Shown: piece by piece, positions 51,168-60,122 of the stretch
Numbering within the stretch: position 1 is the first letter of the stretch
How the letters are laid out: every line of letters begins with the position of its first letter
Assembly: GCA_029061605.1 (NCBI GenBank)
Contig: JAIDRT010000008.1
Span: 1-64,000, forward strand
Direction: 5' to 3'
Length of the DNA: 64,000 nucleotides
From: Clostridia bacterium
GTDB taxonomy: Bacteria > Bacillota > Clostridia > Christensenellales > UBA3700
The notes under the pieces: generated by a model
What the model saw: only the letters and a program-made list of their open reading frames with translations
What the model was told of the DNA's origin: nothing
Database searches by the model: none
Program-made: the position numbers and the translations under genes

Positions 51168-52085
51168 CTAGTTTTTAGTCCCAATTATTGGTGGCTTCAC
51201 ACCGTTCTCATCTCCCCAAACATCATCAAGAATTAAAAGATTGAAATCTAAGTTATTTGGTAATCTAAATATCATCTTAAAATCTGTCTCTGGCAAACTA
51301 TCACCTCCTTGAAGAGGATCAATATCAAAATATAACCGCCCTTCTTCACCAACTTTTATTGCATTGATTGCTGACGGACCACTAGCCTCTTTATTATTAA
51401 TTAAACTACTATAAAATTTATTATTATCAAAATAGTTTATTGTTATATTTAATCTTGAATTAGTACATTCAATACTTGGACAATATCTATTTTTAATGTA
51501 TATGCTCCCACAAAAATGTTTTCTATCTTTAGTAGGACAATTTTGAATATCTTGATTACTTTGGACAACGCCATCGTGGTATTCTATTAGTACGCTTACT
51601 GTATAATATACTACTCCGTTGAGTTTAACTTCATACTCTTTGCCATTCTCAAATGGCAATACTCTGTTTACTTCGCCATATAATGTATTTAACTTGTATT
51701 GTATTTCACCCAGTATAGCAGGGTCTACGTTCCCACCGCCAGATATTTTATCTAATACCAATTGCATTTGGGTTACTTGAGTTTTTATCTGCGCATCATT
51801 TGCAACATTATTTAACAAATCTTTCTGCAACTCAATGACCTTATTCTTTAATTCAATAAACTGCGTGGAGTCGCCTACTGTATCTAGTAATGATATTGTT
51901 GTCTCTAATTTCTTGACTCGTCCCTCCAACTCTTTGTATTGATTGCTTAAATCGTTAAATTTATTATTTAACACGTTCATATCATTTCTTAAATCAGAAA
52001 TATCTTTATCCCCACAACCCATAAAAGTTGCTGTAACTACCGTAAGTATTACTATAATTAGTATTATTGTCGTTATTTTTTTCAT
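51168..52085 (-). CDS. Coiled-coil lipoprotein at the end of the tail cluster
   Basis: 305-aa lipoprotein, lipobox FMGC with C24 lipidated. A trimer- or dimer-type coiled coil with heptads (LRNDMNVLNNKFNDLSNQYKEL...) covers about residues 30-130, followed by a beta-rich C-terminal domain (about 150-305). No family recognised. Position after the tail-tip gene suggests a lysogenic-conversion or host-surface protein. A GGAGG site precedes the ATG. Confidence 0.75.
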   Translation of the reverse strand: MKKITTIILIIVILTVVTATFMGCGDKDISDLRNDMNVLNNKFNDLSNQYKELEGRVKKLETTISLLDTVGDSTQFIELKNKVIELQKDLLNNVANDAQIKTQVTQMQLVLDKISGGGNVDPAILGEIQYKLNTLYGEVNRVLPFENGKEYEVKLNGVVYYTVSVLIEYHDGVVQSNQDIQNCPTKDRKHFCGSIYIKNRYCPSIECTNSRLNITINYFDNNKFYSSLINNKEASGPSAINAIKVGEEGRLYFDIDPLQGGDSLPETDFKMIFRLPNNLDFNLLILDDVWGDENGVKPPIIGTKN

Positions 52086-52167
52086 TTTATATCCTCCTTA
52101 TTATAGTATAATATATGGTATCATAGAAATGATAATATTGCAAACAAATTTTGGCTATTTAAGACAT

Positions 52168-54564
52168 TTAATTCCTAAAGTATGATAATGCCTTAAGCGT
52201 CTGTCGCAAACTGCCGTCAAATGATATATTATTACTTACGACGCAATTAGTGCCATTTTGTTCTTTCCCATCACTTGCCCCGATAGGGAGAATAAATGAA
52301 TACTGCATAGGAAGATTTATATCATATCCCAAATCGCCCAACCACTCGCTTTCAAACAATTCTCTACCTTTTCCATAAAGTTCAATAAGTCTATTAGCAA
52401 GTTTGTTAGCGCTTTCGACATCATTCAACAATGTTCCCGCGGTATAATCTAACGCATTTTGATCTTCCAAACTAAAATCTCTAACAGTTATTGAAGTACT
52501 ACTATTAGAGATAGGCTTACCTATAATTTCGCAACTTTCTGATGTGAAATTATAGTCTTTCTCTATGGTTAAATCATAGTATTCACAATTATTTTCATTA
52601 ATTAATGAAGATACACAAGATCTATTTATTCCATTCAACACAATGCTTTTATCAAACATAAACTTGGGCACACAAATCTTAAAATGCTTAAAACCATTCT
52701 CATCAATCTCATACGACTGAAGATCTTTAATATAATAAGTAATGACTTTTTCATCTTCCTGATTAGAAACACTATCTTCAAAATTATAAGTATAATAACT
52801 CGTTGATACTTCCGTCACCACCGCCTTACGTTTCTTAGGTTTAGACAATGAGAAAGCATTAGAAGAAGAGATTACTTGAGTAGCGCTTGCTTCTGATACG
52901 GAATTTGCGCCAATCTTTGAATAACAACCGCAAATATTATATTGATAAAACTCTCCATCCAAAAGGAAATGCCTCTTATCGTTCATATCGCTGTGGAATA
53001 TGAGCCTATCTTGCTCGTCGATATATATTACGCTAAGCGTCGACTTTGCAATATTATCCAACACGTCCCAGATTGACTGTCTTTCAAGATAAGGAGATTT
53101 GATTTCCATATCAAAGTATTCCAAGTCTACGCCTTCAATGAGCGTGCCGTCATTGTCAATATGCGCCTTAACTTTTTCATAAAGTTCTTCGCTTATGCTG
53201 CCTTTTACTTTTAGCAGTTTTTCCATCGCTTCCGTTTGGGTTAACAATTTGTTCTCCAATTGAATAAGCAGATTATCATTGATACTCTCAATGACAGTTT
53301 CAATGATGCGATAAAGCGATTCTGACTTTAAATTATTAGATTCGTCTTTTTCAGGGAAAAATCCGTTGTACATCAAACTTTGTAAATCCGTAAGACGATC
53401 CACCGCTTGGAATTCTACCCAACTGTTGTCCATAGGTATATCCCATTCGGAAATAAAGTAAGTACCCAATCTATGCTCTTTGCCATCGACGATAATTTGT
53501 GGCAATACTCTTTTGCCCATAATAGGTATATCCTTTAAATACCCCAAATCCAATTTCCTATTTTCATTCAAGATTTTTGCCCTAAAACTATTGCTGACAA
53601 GTCCGTAATTTACGTCGCCTTCGGAGTTGGGAAGTTGTCGGGTGATTTCCATATCCTGTATTTCGTTGCCGTCGTATATCTCAGTTTGATTGTCATAGCA
53701 CTTAGAGATCCAACATTGCGTCAAATCTTCGGCATTGAAAAAATCGTCCTCGCATAGTCCTAATTCATTTTCGACGTATTTAGTATAATAAATATATTCG
53801 CCGCCAGACACAAATATCCTATGCGCTCTTTTTATAGTAACCGAAATGCCAGAGAATTTCTCATTATATCCAGTTCCCAATTCAAATCTAAGTTCGTGCG
53901 ACAAAAACGGTTTTTTCAAAACCGCTTCTTTTATGTAATGCTCTTGATTATCTCCTGTTGAGATATATTCCGTTCTTTTGAAATACAATCCCTTGGCAAC
54001 GTCGACGTCTATTGAATTTCCATCCTCATCAACTGAACTTAGATTTTTCGTAATAAGCGAAAAGTCAATAGTTTTTACCGGCTTTTGCTCTGAATTATAT
54101 AAAGTATATTCAACTTCACACGGTATCTCTATGGCAAAAGCGCCTGCTGCTTCTCTCTTTGCAATCAGGCAATGCTCCTCTTTATCACAAGGAACATTCG
54201 AGCAAACAATTTTTATGTTATATTTTTTGTAGTCGTACTTTATTCCGGCAATAGTCCAGTGCGCTATCCCACGTGAACGAGCAAAAGAATATCTCAGCGT
54301 AACTCCATCATCGCCAAGCGTCTTTATATATAATTGTTTTTTGCCAATCAATCTAGCGCCTCTATGAAGTTGTGTACTATTGAGATGGAATATGGGCTCG
54401 TCCAAACTCATATCGTTTAACGATATAAGCGCTTTCTTCAAATCATAATCAATCTCTTTCTCATTCTCATTATTCGACGGAAATATCGAAACGCCGTTGT
54501 CCTGATCTTCTTTTCCGAATACTATATCTATTCTGCCTTGTAAGGTTCTGATTTGATCTGACAT
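52168..54564 (-). CDS. Phage tail-tip/minor structural protein
   Basis: 798-aa protein following the tape measure, where distal-tail and tail-associated proteins occur in siphoviruses. The central region (about 300-450: VNYGLVSNSFRAKI, LGTYFISEWDIPMDNSWVEFQAVDRLTDLQSL) matches the gp27/hub-like fold of tail-tip proteins, and SPYLERQSIWDVLDNIAKSTLSVIYID is typical of it. No lysin or peptidase motif is apparent. The N-terminal ~280 residues are beta-rich and may bind carbohydrate. Confidence 0.78.
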   Translation of the reverse strand: MSDQIRTLQGRIDIVFGKEDQDNGVSIFPSNNENEKEIDYDLKKALISLNDMSLDEPIFHLNSTQLHRGARLIGKKQLYIKTLGDDGVTLRYSFARSRGIAHWTIAGIKYDYKKYNIKIVCSNVPCDKEEHCLIAKREAAGAFAIEIPCEVEYTLYNSEQKPVKTIDFSLITKNLSSVDEDGNSIDVDVAKGLYFKRTEYISTGDNQEHYIKEAVLKKPFLSHELRFELGTGYNEKFSGISVTIKRAHRIFVSGGEYIYYTKYVENELGLCEDDFFNAEDLTQCWISKCYDNQTEIYDGNEIQDMEITRQLPNSEGDVNYGLVSNSFRAKILNENRKLDLGYLKDIPIMGKRVLPQIIVDGKEHRLGTYFISEWDIPMDNSWVEFQAVDRLTDLQSLMYNGFFPEKDESNNLKSESLYRIIETVIESINDNLLIQLENKLLTQTEAMEKLLKVKGSISEELYEKVKAHIDNDGTLIEGVDLEYFDMEIKSPYLERQSIWDVLDNIAKSTLSVIYIDEQDRLIFHSDMNDKRHFLLDGEFYQYNICGCYSKIGANSVSEASATQVISSSNAFSLSKPKKRKAVVTEVSTSYYTYNFEDSVSNQEDEKVITYYIKDLQSYEIDENGFKHFKICVPKFMFDKSIVLNGINRSCVSSLINENNCEYYDLTIEKDYNFTSESCEIIGKPISNSSTSITVRDFSLEDQNALDYTAGTLLNDVESANKLANRLIELYGKGRELFESEWLGDLGYDINLPMQYSFILPIGASDGKEQNGTNCVVSNNISFDGSLRQTLKALSYFRN

Positions 54565-54565
54565 A

Positions 54566-54988
54566 TTATTTCTCCACTAGTTTGATATGCACGTCTTTCC
54601 ATACAAAACCGCCTTCAATAAAGTATGGCGCGTAAGTAAAGTCTGACAAATACACAGTCTTTGCCATATTTGCTAATTTACTCTCACTTAATACGGTTGA
54701 GCCTTTTCCGGCAATTACGTCATTTAACTCCATTTTAATATTTATCTGGAAAAAAGTATGACCCTTATTTTCGAGTAGTTCTTTAATCTCATCAAGATTA
54801 CTTGAATCCATAATATCCCATATCAATTCAAAACTATCCTTGACGGCAATCATATCGATTATCATAGTACCGTCCATTGCGCGTTGCTCTTTGCATATAC
54901 GCTCTTTTCCGAATTGTATATCCGAAGGAGTAGGTAAAAACACCTGGTCTCCTCCTGCAATCAAATTACATTTAATACTCTTATACAT
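54566..54988 (-). CDS. Phage tail protein between tape measure and tail tip
   Basis: 140-aa protein, no signal peptide, beta/alpha mix (MYKSIKCNLIAGGDQVFLPTPSDI...). By position it corresponds to a minimal distal-tail (Dit-like) protein; the sequence alone does not settle this. Its ATG overlaps the tape-measure stop by 8 bp and its stop lies one base before the tail-tip gene, so translation is tightly coupled. Confidence 0.65.
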   Translation of the reverse strand: MYKSIKCNLIAGGDQVFLPTPSDIQFGKERICKEQRAMDGTMIIDMIAVKDSFELIWDIMDSSNLDEIKELLENKGHTFFQINIKMELNDVIAGKGSTVLSESKLANMAKTVYLSDFTYAPYFIEGGFVWKDVHIKLVEK

Positions 54989-56402
54989 TCGTACCCACCA
55001 CCTTTATATTGGAATGTTTCTTTTGTTCGTTATATAATTTGGGCAACAAAATTCTTGCAAGTTTTTGCCCATCGACGTTCAAAACTACTTCTGAATTGCC
55101 TTTACCTCGGTTAGAACCGCCACCGTTATTTAGCGCCAACAACGCTTGCACGACGGCGTTTGCTATGTCATTCTTGAGATTTCTCATTTGTGGGCTGTTG
55201 CCTAAAGGCAATACCGCTTCATTGTATTTGCCTTCGCCTATTAATGCAAAAGTAGGCTTGGTTACGACGCCTCCGGTTGCCATTTTAGGAGCATCTAGTA
55301 GAGGCAAACTACCAATGCTAGCGCTTGCGCTTGATTCCGTCTCAGTGCCTATCATTAACATTCCACCGCTATCCGAAGTAAGCAAGCCTCCTGAAGAGGA
55401 CTCCATCTCAAGCAACGGAACATCTTTGGACGTCCCCTCACATTCAATGGCTGGAGGTTTTTGCGCGCTCATAAGACCTTGCGCCAAAGCCGCTCCGGCT
55501 ACGGTTGCCGCGCCAATTAGCGGATTCTTTAATATTGCTGCGGCAGCAAGAGCGCCATTGTACGCAAACTGCTGCAAAGTTTGTTGTCGAGTTATTTCAA
55601 CGTTTTTCTTGCCTTGCTTATTCAACAAAAGTGTTGCAATAAAGTTGCCGATATTTGCCAATATGTTGATCAACGTCGCTTTACTGTTTTCTTTCAATGC
55701 TTTGGTGGCCTTTTCTAAATTTTCAATTTGGCTTTTAAGTTGTTTGTTGACAAAATACAACGAAAGTCCATTTATTCCATTAGCCACTGCCGACAAAAGC
55801 GTAAAGACCGTATTGCCCAGCAACGCTACGCTATCCGTTCCCAGTAGCGCAATATGTTCCAAAAGCGATACGCAATCTAAACCTCTAATGGCTGTATTTA
55901 CAACTATAGCGGCGCTATTTAAATTCAACTCCAACGTGTTTGTCAACAGTTGAGCGGTGTTTTCTGCAATTGCTGAATTTTGCAACGTCTTGGTAATTTG
56001 CGCCTGCAAAGACGCCATTGTATGTTGAGTAAGCGTCGTCATATTTTGCAAAAGCGTCGCTGTGTTCAATGTCAATGCAGTCGAGTTCATTTGTATAGAA
56101 GCCGTAACTGCATCCCAAGCGGCTTTGTGCAATCCCAAATTCGTTGTTGCGCCAATGACTTGACTATTATATGAGGTCAAGTTTGCTTGAGCCTGTATTA
56201 ACGTGGCAGCATTGCTTGACGTAGCGTTGGTATTGGCAACTATTGCGCTTGTTTCTCCGTTTACGCTGTTTTTTAGCATATCGTAACTGCTCTTATTTGC
56301 ATTATTGCTTGATGCAATATTGCTTTCAACAACCTTTACGCCATTATTTATCTTATTCAGTTCTGCCAATATCTGAGATGAATTAATTTCAATATCAGGC
56401 AT
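54981..56402 (-). CDS. Tail tape-measure protein (short)
   Basis: 473-aa protein with a low-complexity, Asn/Thr/Ala-rich helical N-terminal half, several hydrophobic helices (about 195-270) and a C-terminal globular part with MATGGVVTKPTFALIGEGKYNEAVLPLG, the hallmark of many tape measures. If tail length scales at about 1.5 angstrom per residue, the tail would be near 70 nm. It overlaps the chaperone frame by 8 bp. Confidence 0.85.
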   Translation of the reverse strand: MPDIEINSSQILAELNKINNGVKVVESNIASSNNANKSSYDMLKNSVNGETSAIVANTNATSSNAATLIQAQANLTSYNSQVIGATTNLGLHKAAWDAVTASIQMNSTALTLNTATLLQNMTTLTQHTMASLQAQITKTLQNSAIAENTAQLLTNTLELNLNSAAIVVNTAIRGLDCVSLLEHIALLGTDSVALLGNTVFTLLSAVANGINGLSLYFVNKQLKSQIENLEKATKALKENSKATLINILANIGNFIATLLLNKQGKKNVEITRQQTLQQFAYNGALAAAAILKNPLIGAATVAGAALAQGLMSAQKPPAIECEGTSKDVPLLEMESSSGGLLTSDSGGMLMIGTETESSASASIGSLPLLDAPKMATGGVVTKPTFALIGEGKYNEAVLPLGNSPQMRNLKNDIANAVVQALLALNNGGGSNRGKGNSEVVLNVDGQKLARILLPKLYNEQKKHSNIKVVGTNV

Positions 56403-57059
56403 TTTTCCCTCCTTGACCGAGTCCTATTATCTTGTCGTATATTTTCTTGGCCTTTTCAATATCTATTGAGTTTTCATCAACTTTCTCTCCCTCTTTGTCA
56501 AAGTTCAAATAAGTCGACAGTTGCTCCAATTTTTCTAATCTCATAAAATATGCGGTATACCAAGCGAGACGAATCATATCTTTTTGATGGTTTTGACGGC
56601 GTTTGTTTTCTTCCATTACACAATAATTCAAGTCCGCCAAAGTCATATTCATCGTCTCGCTCGGTTTACAACCAGCATACAGCCCGCACCGGATTATTGT
56701 ATCCCGATTGAACTCATCCTTTTTATCCGGGCTATCTTTTTTTTTAGTTCTTCTTCAATTTCGGCTTCCGACATACCAGGATACTGGAGATTAAGGATCA
56801 TCTGTTCAAGATATTCGTTGATTTGGCTTATGCCGTTACAACTCAACAACTGATTTCCAAAATCCTGCTCCGTCAATTCTCCACCGCCGTTTTGATAGCA
56901 AATGAACAAAAATTTGATTTGCTCATCAATTTTCGCTTCTTTCGTTGTAATATGCTCTATTACTTTCATATAGGGCATCTGAAATCTCTCTTGTAACTTG
57001 AAAGCGACGTTGAGATTCGCGTTTATTTCTATGGTATTATTGTTTAGTTTGATGTTCAT
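56395..57059 (-). CDS. Tail assembly chaperone, -1 frameshift product (gpGT-like)
   Basis: Fusion of the 121-aa frame-0 protein with the downstream frame through a -1 shift at 56736-56742. After the shift the reading frame is open without stops to 56395, giving about 221 aa and passing through CGLYAGCKPSETMNMTLADL, a segment typical of the T part of phage tail chaperones. The internal ATG at 56652 has no ribosome binding site, so the T frame is expected to be expressed only as the fusion. Chaperones of this kind load the tape measure for tube assembly. Confidence 0.85.
56694..57059 (-). CDS. Tail assembly chaperone, frame-0 product (gpG-like)
   Basis: 121-aa protein: KLNNNTIEINANLNVAFKLQERFQMPYMKVIEHIT and a helical C-terminal half ending in ELKKKIARIKRMSSIGIQ. 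GGAGGAAG precedes the ATG. It lies between the major tail protein and the tape measure, as gpG does in lambda. The last codons are read only when ribosomes do not shift. Confidence 0.85.
   Translation of the reverse strand: MNIKLNNNTIEINANLNVAFKLQERFQMPYMKVIEHITTKEAKIDEQIKFLFICYQNGGGELTEQDFGNQLLSCNGISQINEYLEQMILNLQYPGMSEAEIEEELKKKIARIKRMSSIGIQ
56736..56742 (-). promoter_or_regulatory. Ribosomal -1 frameshift site A AAA AAG
   Basis: On the minus strand nine A residues are followed by G (CTAAAAAAAAAG). In frame 0 the codons read cta-aaa-aaa-aag, so the heptamer A-AAA-AAG, the most shift-prone sequence in bacteria, is in the right phase. The -1 frame continues as gat-agc-ccg for 28 codons before the ATG at 56652. 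Confidence 0.85.
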
Positions 57060-57089
57060 GTTAAGAAGTTCTTCCTCCTTAATTTATTT

Positions 57090-57512
57090 TTATACCGTAG
57101 TGCTTTCTTGAATCTCACCGACGCCTTCAAATGAGAAACTTACTTCCGTCTTGTCGTCTGCTTTTACCGTTACTTTAAGTTCAGATACGATTGCCTCGCC
57201 GTGAAGCACCTTGTCGTCTCCTACAATAAAGAACATTTCAATACCCACTTTGCCATCGTCTGCGCTATCTGTAAGAAGTTGATCAAAAAGTTTCTTTTGA
57301 TTCTCATCAAGAGTAAACAGTCCTTCGCACGAGCCGCTCCAAGTCTTGATGCCCGGAAACTTTCTCGTCCACTTGTCTCCCAAAGTTTTTGCTTCGAAAA
57401 CTTCTTGTGAAATTTCCAATTCGAATCCGGTCAAAAACGCTACGTCTTGAGCCGATTCCTGTGTCAATTTGATTCCTGCAGTAAGTCCAGAATAAATCTT
57501 TGCACTTGCCAT
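57090..57512 (-). CDS. Major tail tube protein
   Basis: 140-aa protein of the TP901-1/phi13-type major tail protein family: VAFLTGFELEISQEVFEAKTLGDKW, FPGIKTWSGSCEGLF and the C-terminal VSFSFEGVGEI. The start at 57512 follows GGAGG; a longer frame to 57527 includes that site. Position between tail-completion and chaperone genes is canonical. No sheath protein is seen, so the tail is non-contractile. Confidence 0.87.
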   Translation of the reverse strand: MASAKIYSGLTAGIKLTQESAQDVAFLTGFELEISQEVFEAKTLGDKWTRKFPGIKTWSGSCEGLFTLDENQKKLFDQLLTDSADDGKVGIEMFFIVGDDKVLHGEAIVSELKVTVKADDKTEVSFSFEGVGEIQESTTV

Positions 57513-57526
57513 TGTTTTTTCCTCCA

Positions 57527-57916
57527 TTAGTTAATTATTTGTGTTTTATATTTTGATTGGACGCATAACAACGTCGTCTCGTTGCTCACGTCTATATCTT
57601 CTATCGCTGTTAAGGGGGCAACTTTAATATATACGTCGTCCCCTGCAACGATTTGATTTGCCAGAACTTTTTCAATTGTCTCAAGGATTCTTACGGCGTT
57701 GTGATAATTGCGGTTGTACACTTTTACCGTAAGGTTTCCTATCGTGTTTTTGCCATCTAAAAAACTTTGAGTAGTCTTATAGCCCAACACGATTTGGTTG
57801 TTGTCTTTTGAATTCAGTTTGCCGGCAAAAATGTTGCCTCCGACCCCATATTCGTCATAAACGCCTATGTCATTCTTATCTAAGCATTTACCAATTACTT
57901 CAACTACATTGATCAT
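57527..57916 (-). CDS. Tail terminator/completion protein (putative)
   Basis: 129-aa protein resembling minor capsid/tail-terminator proteins that cap the tail tube at the head end (VVEVIGKCLDK, YKTTQSFLDGKNTIGNLTVKVYNRNYHNAVRILETIEK). ATG at 57916 is used because AAGGAGA lies seven bases upstream; a GTG at 57922 is too close to it. It overlaps the membrane-protein gene by 17 bp. Confidence 0.7.
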   Translation of the reverse strand: MINVVEVIGKCLDKNDIGVYDEYGVGGNIFAGKLNSKDNNQIVLGYKTTQSFLDGKNTIGNLTVKVYNRNYHNAVRILETIEKVLANQIVAGDDVYIKVAPLTAIEDIDVSNETTLLCVQSKYKTQIIN

Positions 57917-58460
57917 CTGCACTCTCCTTTTCTGTTTTGGATGACTTTTGACTCTTTTCCGCAGTTTTTATAATTGCGCTTATCGTATTAGCCACTCCAT
58001 AGAGATTTAGTTCGTCTATTTCGCTTCCACGCAAGACCTCTACCATAGTTGCTAAATCGTCACTGTTCACTGTAACCAATCTTTTAGCATAAGTCATTGC
58101 ATTTAGACTGCTCTTCATTTTGTTTTTTAATTCAGAATATATTTTGACCGCCGTCCCATTTCCCAAGATTGCTTTTAGTCCTACGTCTTTGATTTGCTTG
58201 TATAATTGATAAATCAATCCGGATAAAAACGCTATGTATACGCCGTTCATAATTATCTGTGATAGATTTGGTTCTATCTCGATTTTGGCAATCAGGCAAT
58301 AAACAAAAATTCCCGCTTCGCCTAATACGTAAGGCAAAAAATACGTAATTTCCGCTAATTTTATAATTGAGAAAACAGTCTTTAATATTCCCGTCAAAAT
58401 GGACACGATCAATGCAATCAGAATCATATACAGCGGTTGCTGAACAAGTATTTCAATCAT
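57900..58460 (-). CDS. Membrane protein within the tail operon (holin-like?)
   Basis: 186-aa protein with about four hydrophobic helices (residues 9-30, 36-58, 70-95) and a soluble, helical C-terminal half ending in a charged tail (KSQKSSKTEKESADDQCS). Holins can look like this but normally lie after the tail genes, not between connector and tail terminator. The start at 58460 follows AAGGAG at a longer spacing. Function uncertain. Confidence 0.6.
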   Translation of the reverse strand: MIEILVQQPLYMILIALIVSILTGILKTVFSIIKLAEITYFLPYVLGEAGIFVYCLIAKIEIEPNLSQIIMNGVYIAFLSGLIYQLYKQIKDVGLKAILGNGTAVKIYSELKNKMKSSLNAMTYAKRLVTVNSDDLATMVEVLRGSEIDELNLYGVANTISAIIKTAEKSQKSSKTEKESADDQCS

Positions 58461-58489
58461 ATGCAATAACATCTCCTTTTTCCTTTTGT

Positions 58490-58711
58490 TTAATTAATGC
58501 CCAACTGTTTGGCTTCGTCGCTATACATTATCGGCAAAATTTCTTTCAAGTCTTGAATTTCTGCCAATACGTTTTGCTTCTGTTCTAGCAATACACGCAA
58601 TTGATTATCCAAGTTTGCAATCCTAGCGATTGCATTTTGCACGCGCGTATCAATTACACTCTTATCCACTTCTGAAAGTTTGTAGATTTGATCGTTAATA
58701 ACTCTGTACAT
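58490..58711 (-). CDS. Small coiled-coil protein in the tail operon
   Basis: 73-aa protein with one long amphipathic helix (VQNAIARIANLDNQLRVLLEQKQNVLAEIQDLKEIL) forming a coiled coil. GAGGAGG lies upstream of the ATG at 58711; in-frame codons upstream overlap the connector gene and lack a site. No family recognised. Located between connector and membrane protein. Confidence 0.7.
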   Translation of the reverse strand: MYRVINDQIYKLSEVDKSVIDTRVQNAIARIANLDNQLRVLLEQKQNVLAEIQDLKEILPIMYSDEAKQLGIN

Positions 58712-58727
58712 CTTCGCTTGTCCTCCT

Positions 58728-58997
58728 CTAGAATATAGTTTTATGCACCGCTGCAATGTCGCTAGCCGTAACGGAAATATCGCCCGCGACTGCAGAGTCA
58801 TTGCCATAAGTAACCACTTTGTGATATTGCAATACGCACAAATCCAAAACTATGGTTTCAAGTCTTTTCGTCAAACAATCCAACTGCAATTCCTCCAAAA
58901 CTGCCGTCGTGATCTTTTCTATTATCAATCCCAACAATGCATTTTTGCTATCGTCATCAAGACAAAGCAATAATTTAAGATTTTCAACCGTCAGCAT
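58728..58997 (-). CDS. Head-tail connector-like protein
   Basis: 89-aa helical protein matching the gp6/gp15-type DNA-packaging connector pattern (ENLKLLLCLDDDSKNALLGLIIEKITTAVLEEL, then VLDLCVLQYHKV). Such proteins join portal and tail tube. Its presence here without portal or capsid genes could mean a tail-only particle retaining a neck ring, or a degenerate prophage. GAGGACAAG precedes the ATG. Confidence 0.72.
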   Translation of the reverse strand: MLTVENLKLLLCLDDDSKNALLGLIIEKITTAVLEELQLDCLTKRLETIVLDLCVLQYHKVVTYGNDSAVAGDISVTASDIAAVHKTIF

Positions 58998-59063
58998 TTC
59001 TTGTCCTCCTGTGCTTTCTGTATATATTAAATCACACTTTTAGAAAGAAAAACTCCCGAACTT

Positions 59064-59393
59064 TTATAATACCTCAAATTCATTTGACTTAATGTCGTAT
59101 TTCACTAATCCATTCATTGCTGCGAATAACAACGTTGTTGAAATGATTTCGTTTACCCAATTGTATAAAGTAGTTTTCTCAATATGAAAAGACATACAAA
59201 GTTGCACCTCACTTCTCTGTAAGGCATACCTGTTAAATATTAAATTGTATTTTTGCGTGTCCTCGTAAAATTTTAAGGCGCTATCTATCACAATGCCCCA
59301 TTTTGATTGTTTTTCACCTAAATTATTATCCGGTTGCTTCTTAAAATATAGATACATTGCATTATCTACTTTGTCCCTTATCCTTCGTTGCAT
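59064..59393 (-). CDS. Late-gene regulator-like protein (ArpU/RinA-type, putative)
   Basis: 109-aa basic protein with a C-terminal helix-turn-helix-like segment (ALQRSEVQLCMSFHIEKTTLYNWVNEI). It resembles small phage late transcription activators in size, charge and position just before the structural genes. The sequence match is weak. No good ribosome binding site is seen. Confidence 0.5.
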   Translation of the reverse strand: MQRRIRDKVDNAMYLYFKKQPDNNLGEKQSKWGIVIDSALKFYEDTQKYNLIFNRYALQRSEVQLCMSFHIEKTTLYNWVNEIISTTLLFAAMNGLVKYDIKSNEFEVL

Positions 59394-59471
59394 ACAATAT
59401 TATGAACTTCCATTAGATAAACTAACATAAACATCATATATAACTACGAAAAAAAAACTATTTTGTCCACC

Positions 59472-60122
59472 TTATTCAATAATTTGTTTTAAATAATATT
59501 CTAAATTTATATTTGTCGTGGAATGTATTACAAAATCGTAATTGTATCCTTTATAAGAAAACGTAAACTCGCAAATATTTTCATCAGCGTTTTCATATTC
59601 AATATATCCTACAACTGTCCCTGCAATGACTACTTCGTCAAATATTTTTTCTTTTTCATCTTTGATCACAAAGTTTGATTTGCAAATAAATACCGTGCCT
59701 ATTTCAAAATCTTCATCTGAAATAACAATCAATTCTTGCAACAACCCCACGTAAGTATCCTCGTGATAACATATCTTACCAACATTATTGATATTGTCCG
59801 TTAATCTCTTAATGGGAATATTGTTCTCCATTATAAATGACTCTATATCGTCTACGTTTTCCCATTTTAAATCACTTTGATTAAAATAATAAGTTGACGG
59901 TCCATTATCTTTAAATACTGGTGGAATGAAAATAATCATTGCCAATGCAACAACAAAAACTAAACACGCAACACTTATGATTGCAAACCTACGTTTAGTA
60001 TGCTTGCAATCACTTGTAAATTTTACGTCAAGAATACTGTTACACTTTTCTATGACGTCCTTTTTGTTATTTACTTCCTTAAATAACGCTTGTTCAATTT
60101 CTTTCTTTTCTCTATTTTTCAT
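59472..60122 (-). CDS. Single-pass membrane protein, probable anti-sigma factor
   Basis: 216-aa protein with a basic cytoplasmic N-terminus (1-44), one membrane helix (about 45-67; FAIISVACLVFVVALAMIIF) and an extracytoplasmic domain of about 145 aa. It ends the set XRE-sigma-C39 protease-membrane protein and begins one base after the protease stop. That architecture and position fit an anti-sigma factor for the ECF sigma; no zinc anti-sigma motif (HxxxCxxC) is present. Confidence 0.6.
   Translation of the reverse strand: MKNREKKEIEQALFKEVNNKKDVIEKCNSILDVKFTSDCKHTKRRFAIISVACLVFVVALAMIIFIPPVFKDNGPSTYYFNQSDLKWENVDDIESFIMENNIPIKRLTDNINNVGKICYHEDTYVGLLQELIVISDEDFEIGTVFICKSNFVIKDEKEKIFDEVVIAGTVVGYIEYENADENICEFTFSYKGYNYDFVIHSTTNINLEYYLKQIIE

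Noticed and set aside
50982..51236. Plus-strand 84-aa frame next to the island
   Set aside because: Hydrophobic AT-rich translation with no ribosome binding site, overlapping the palindrome and the end of the lipoprotein gene.
55009..55953. Long plus-strand frame antisense to the tape measure
   Set aside because: Opposite strand of a well-supported gene, no ribosome binding site, composition is a reflection of Ala/Ser codons.
56395..56652. Independent 85-aa gene
   Set aside because: No ribosome binding site before the ATG and the frame is open upstream to the slippery site, so it is read as part of the frameshift product.
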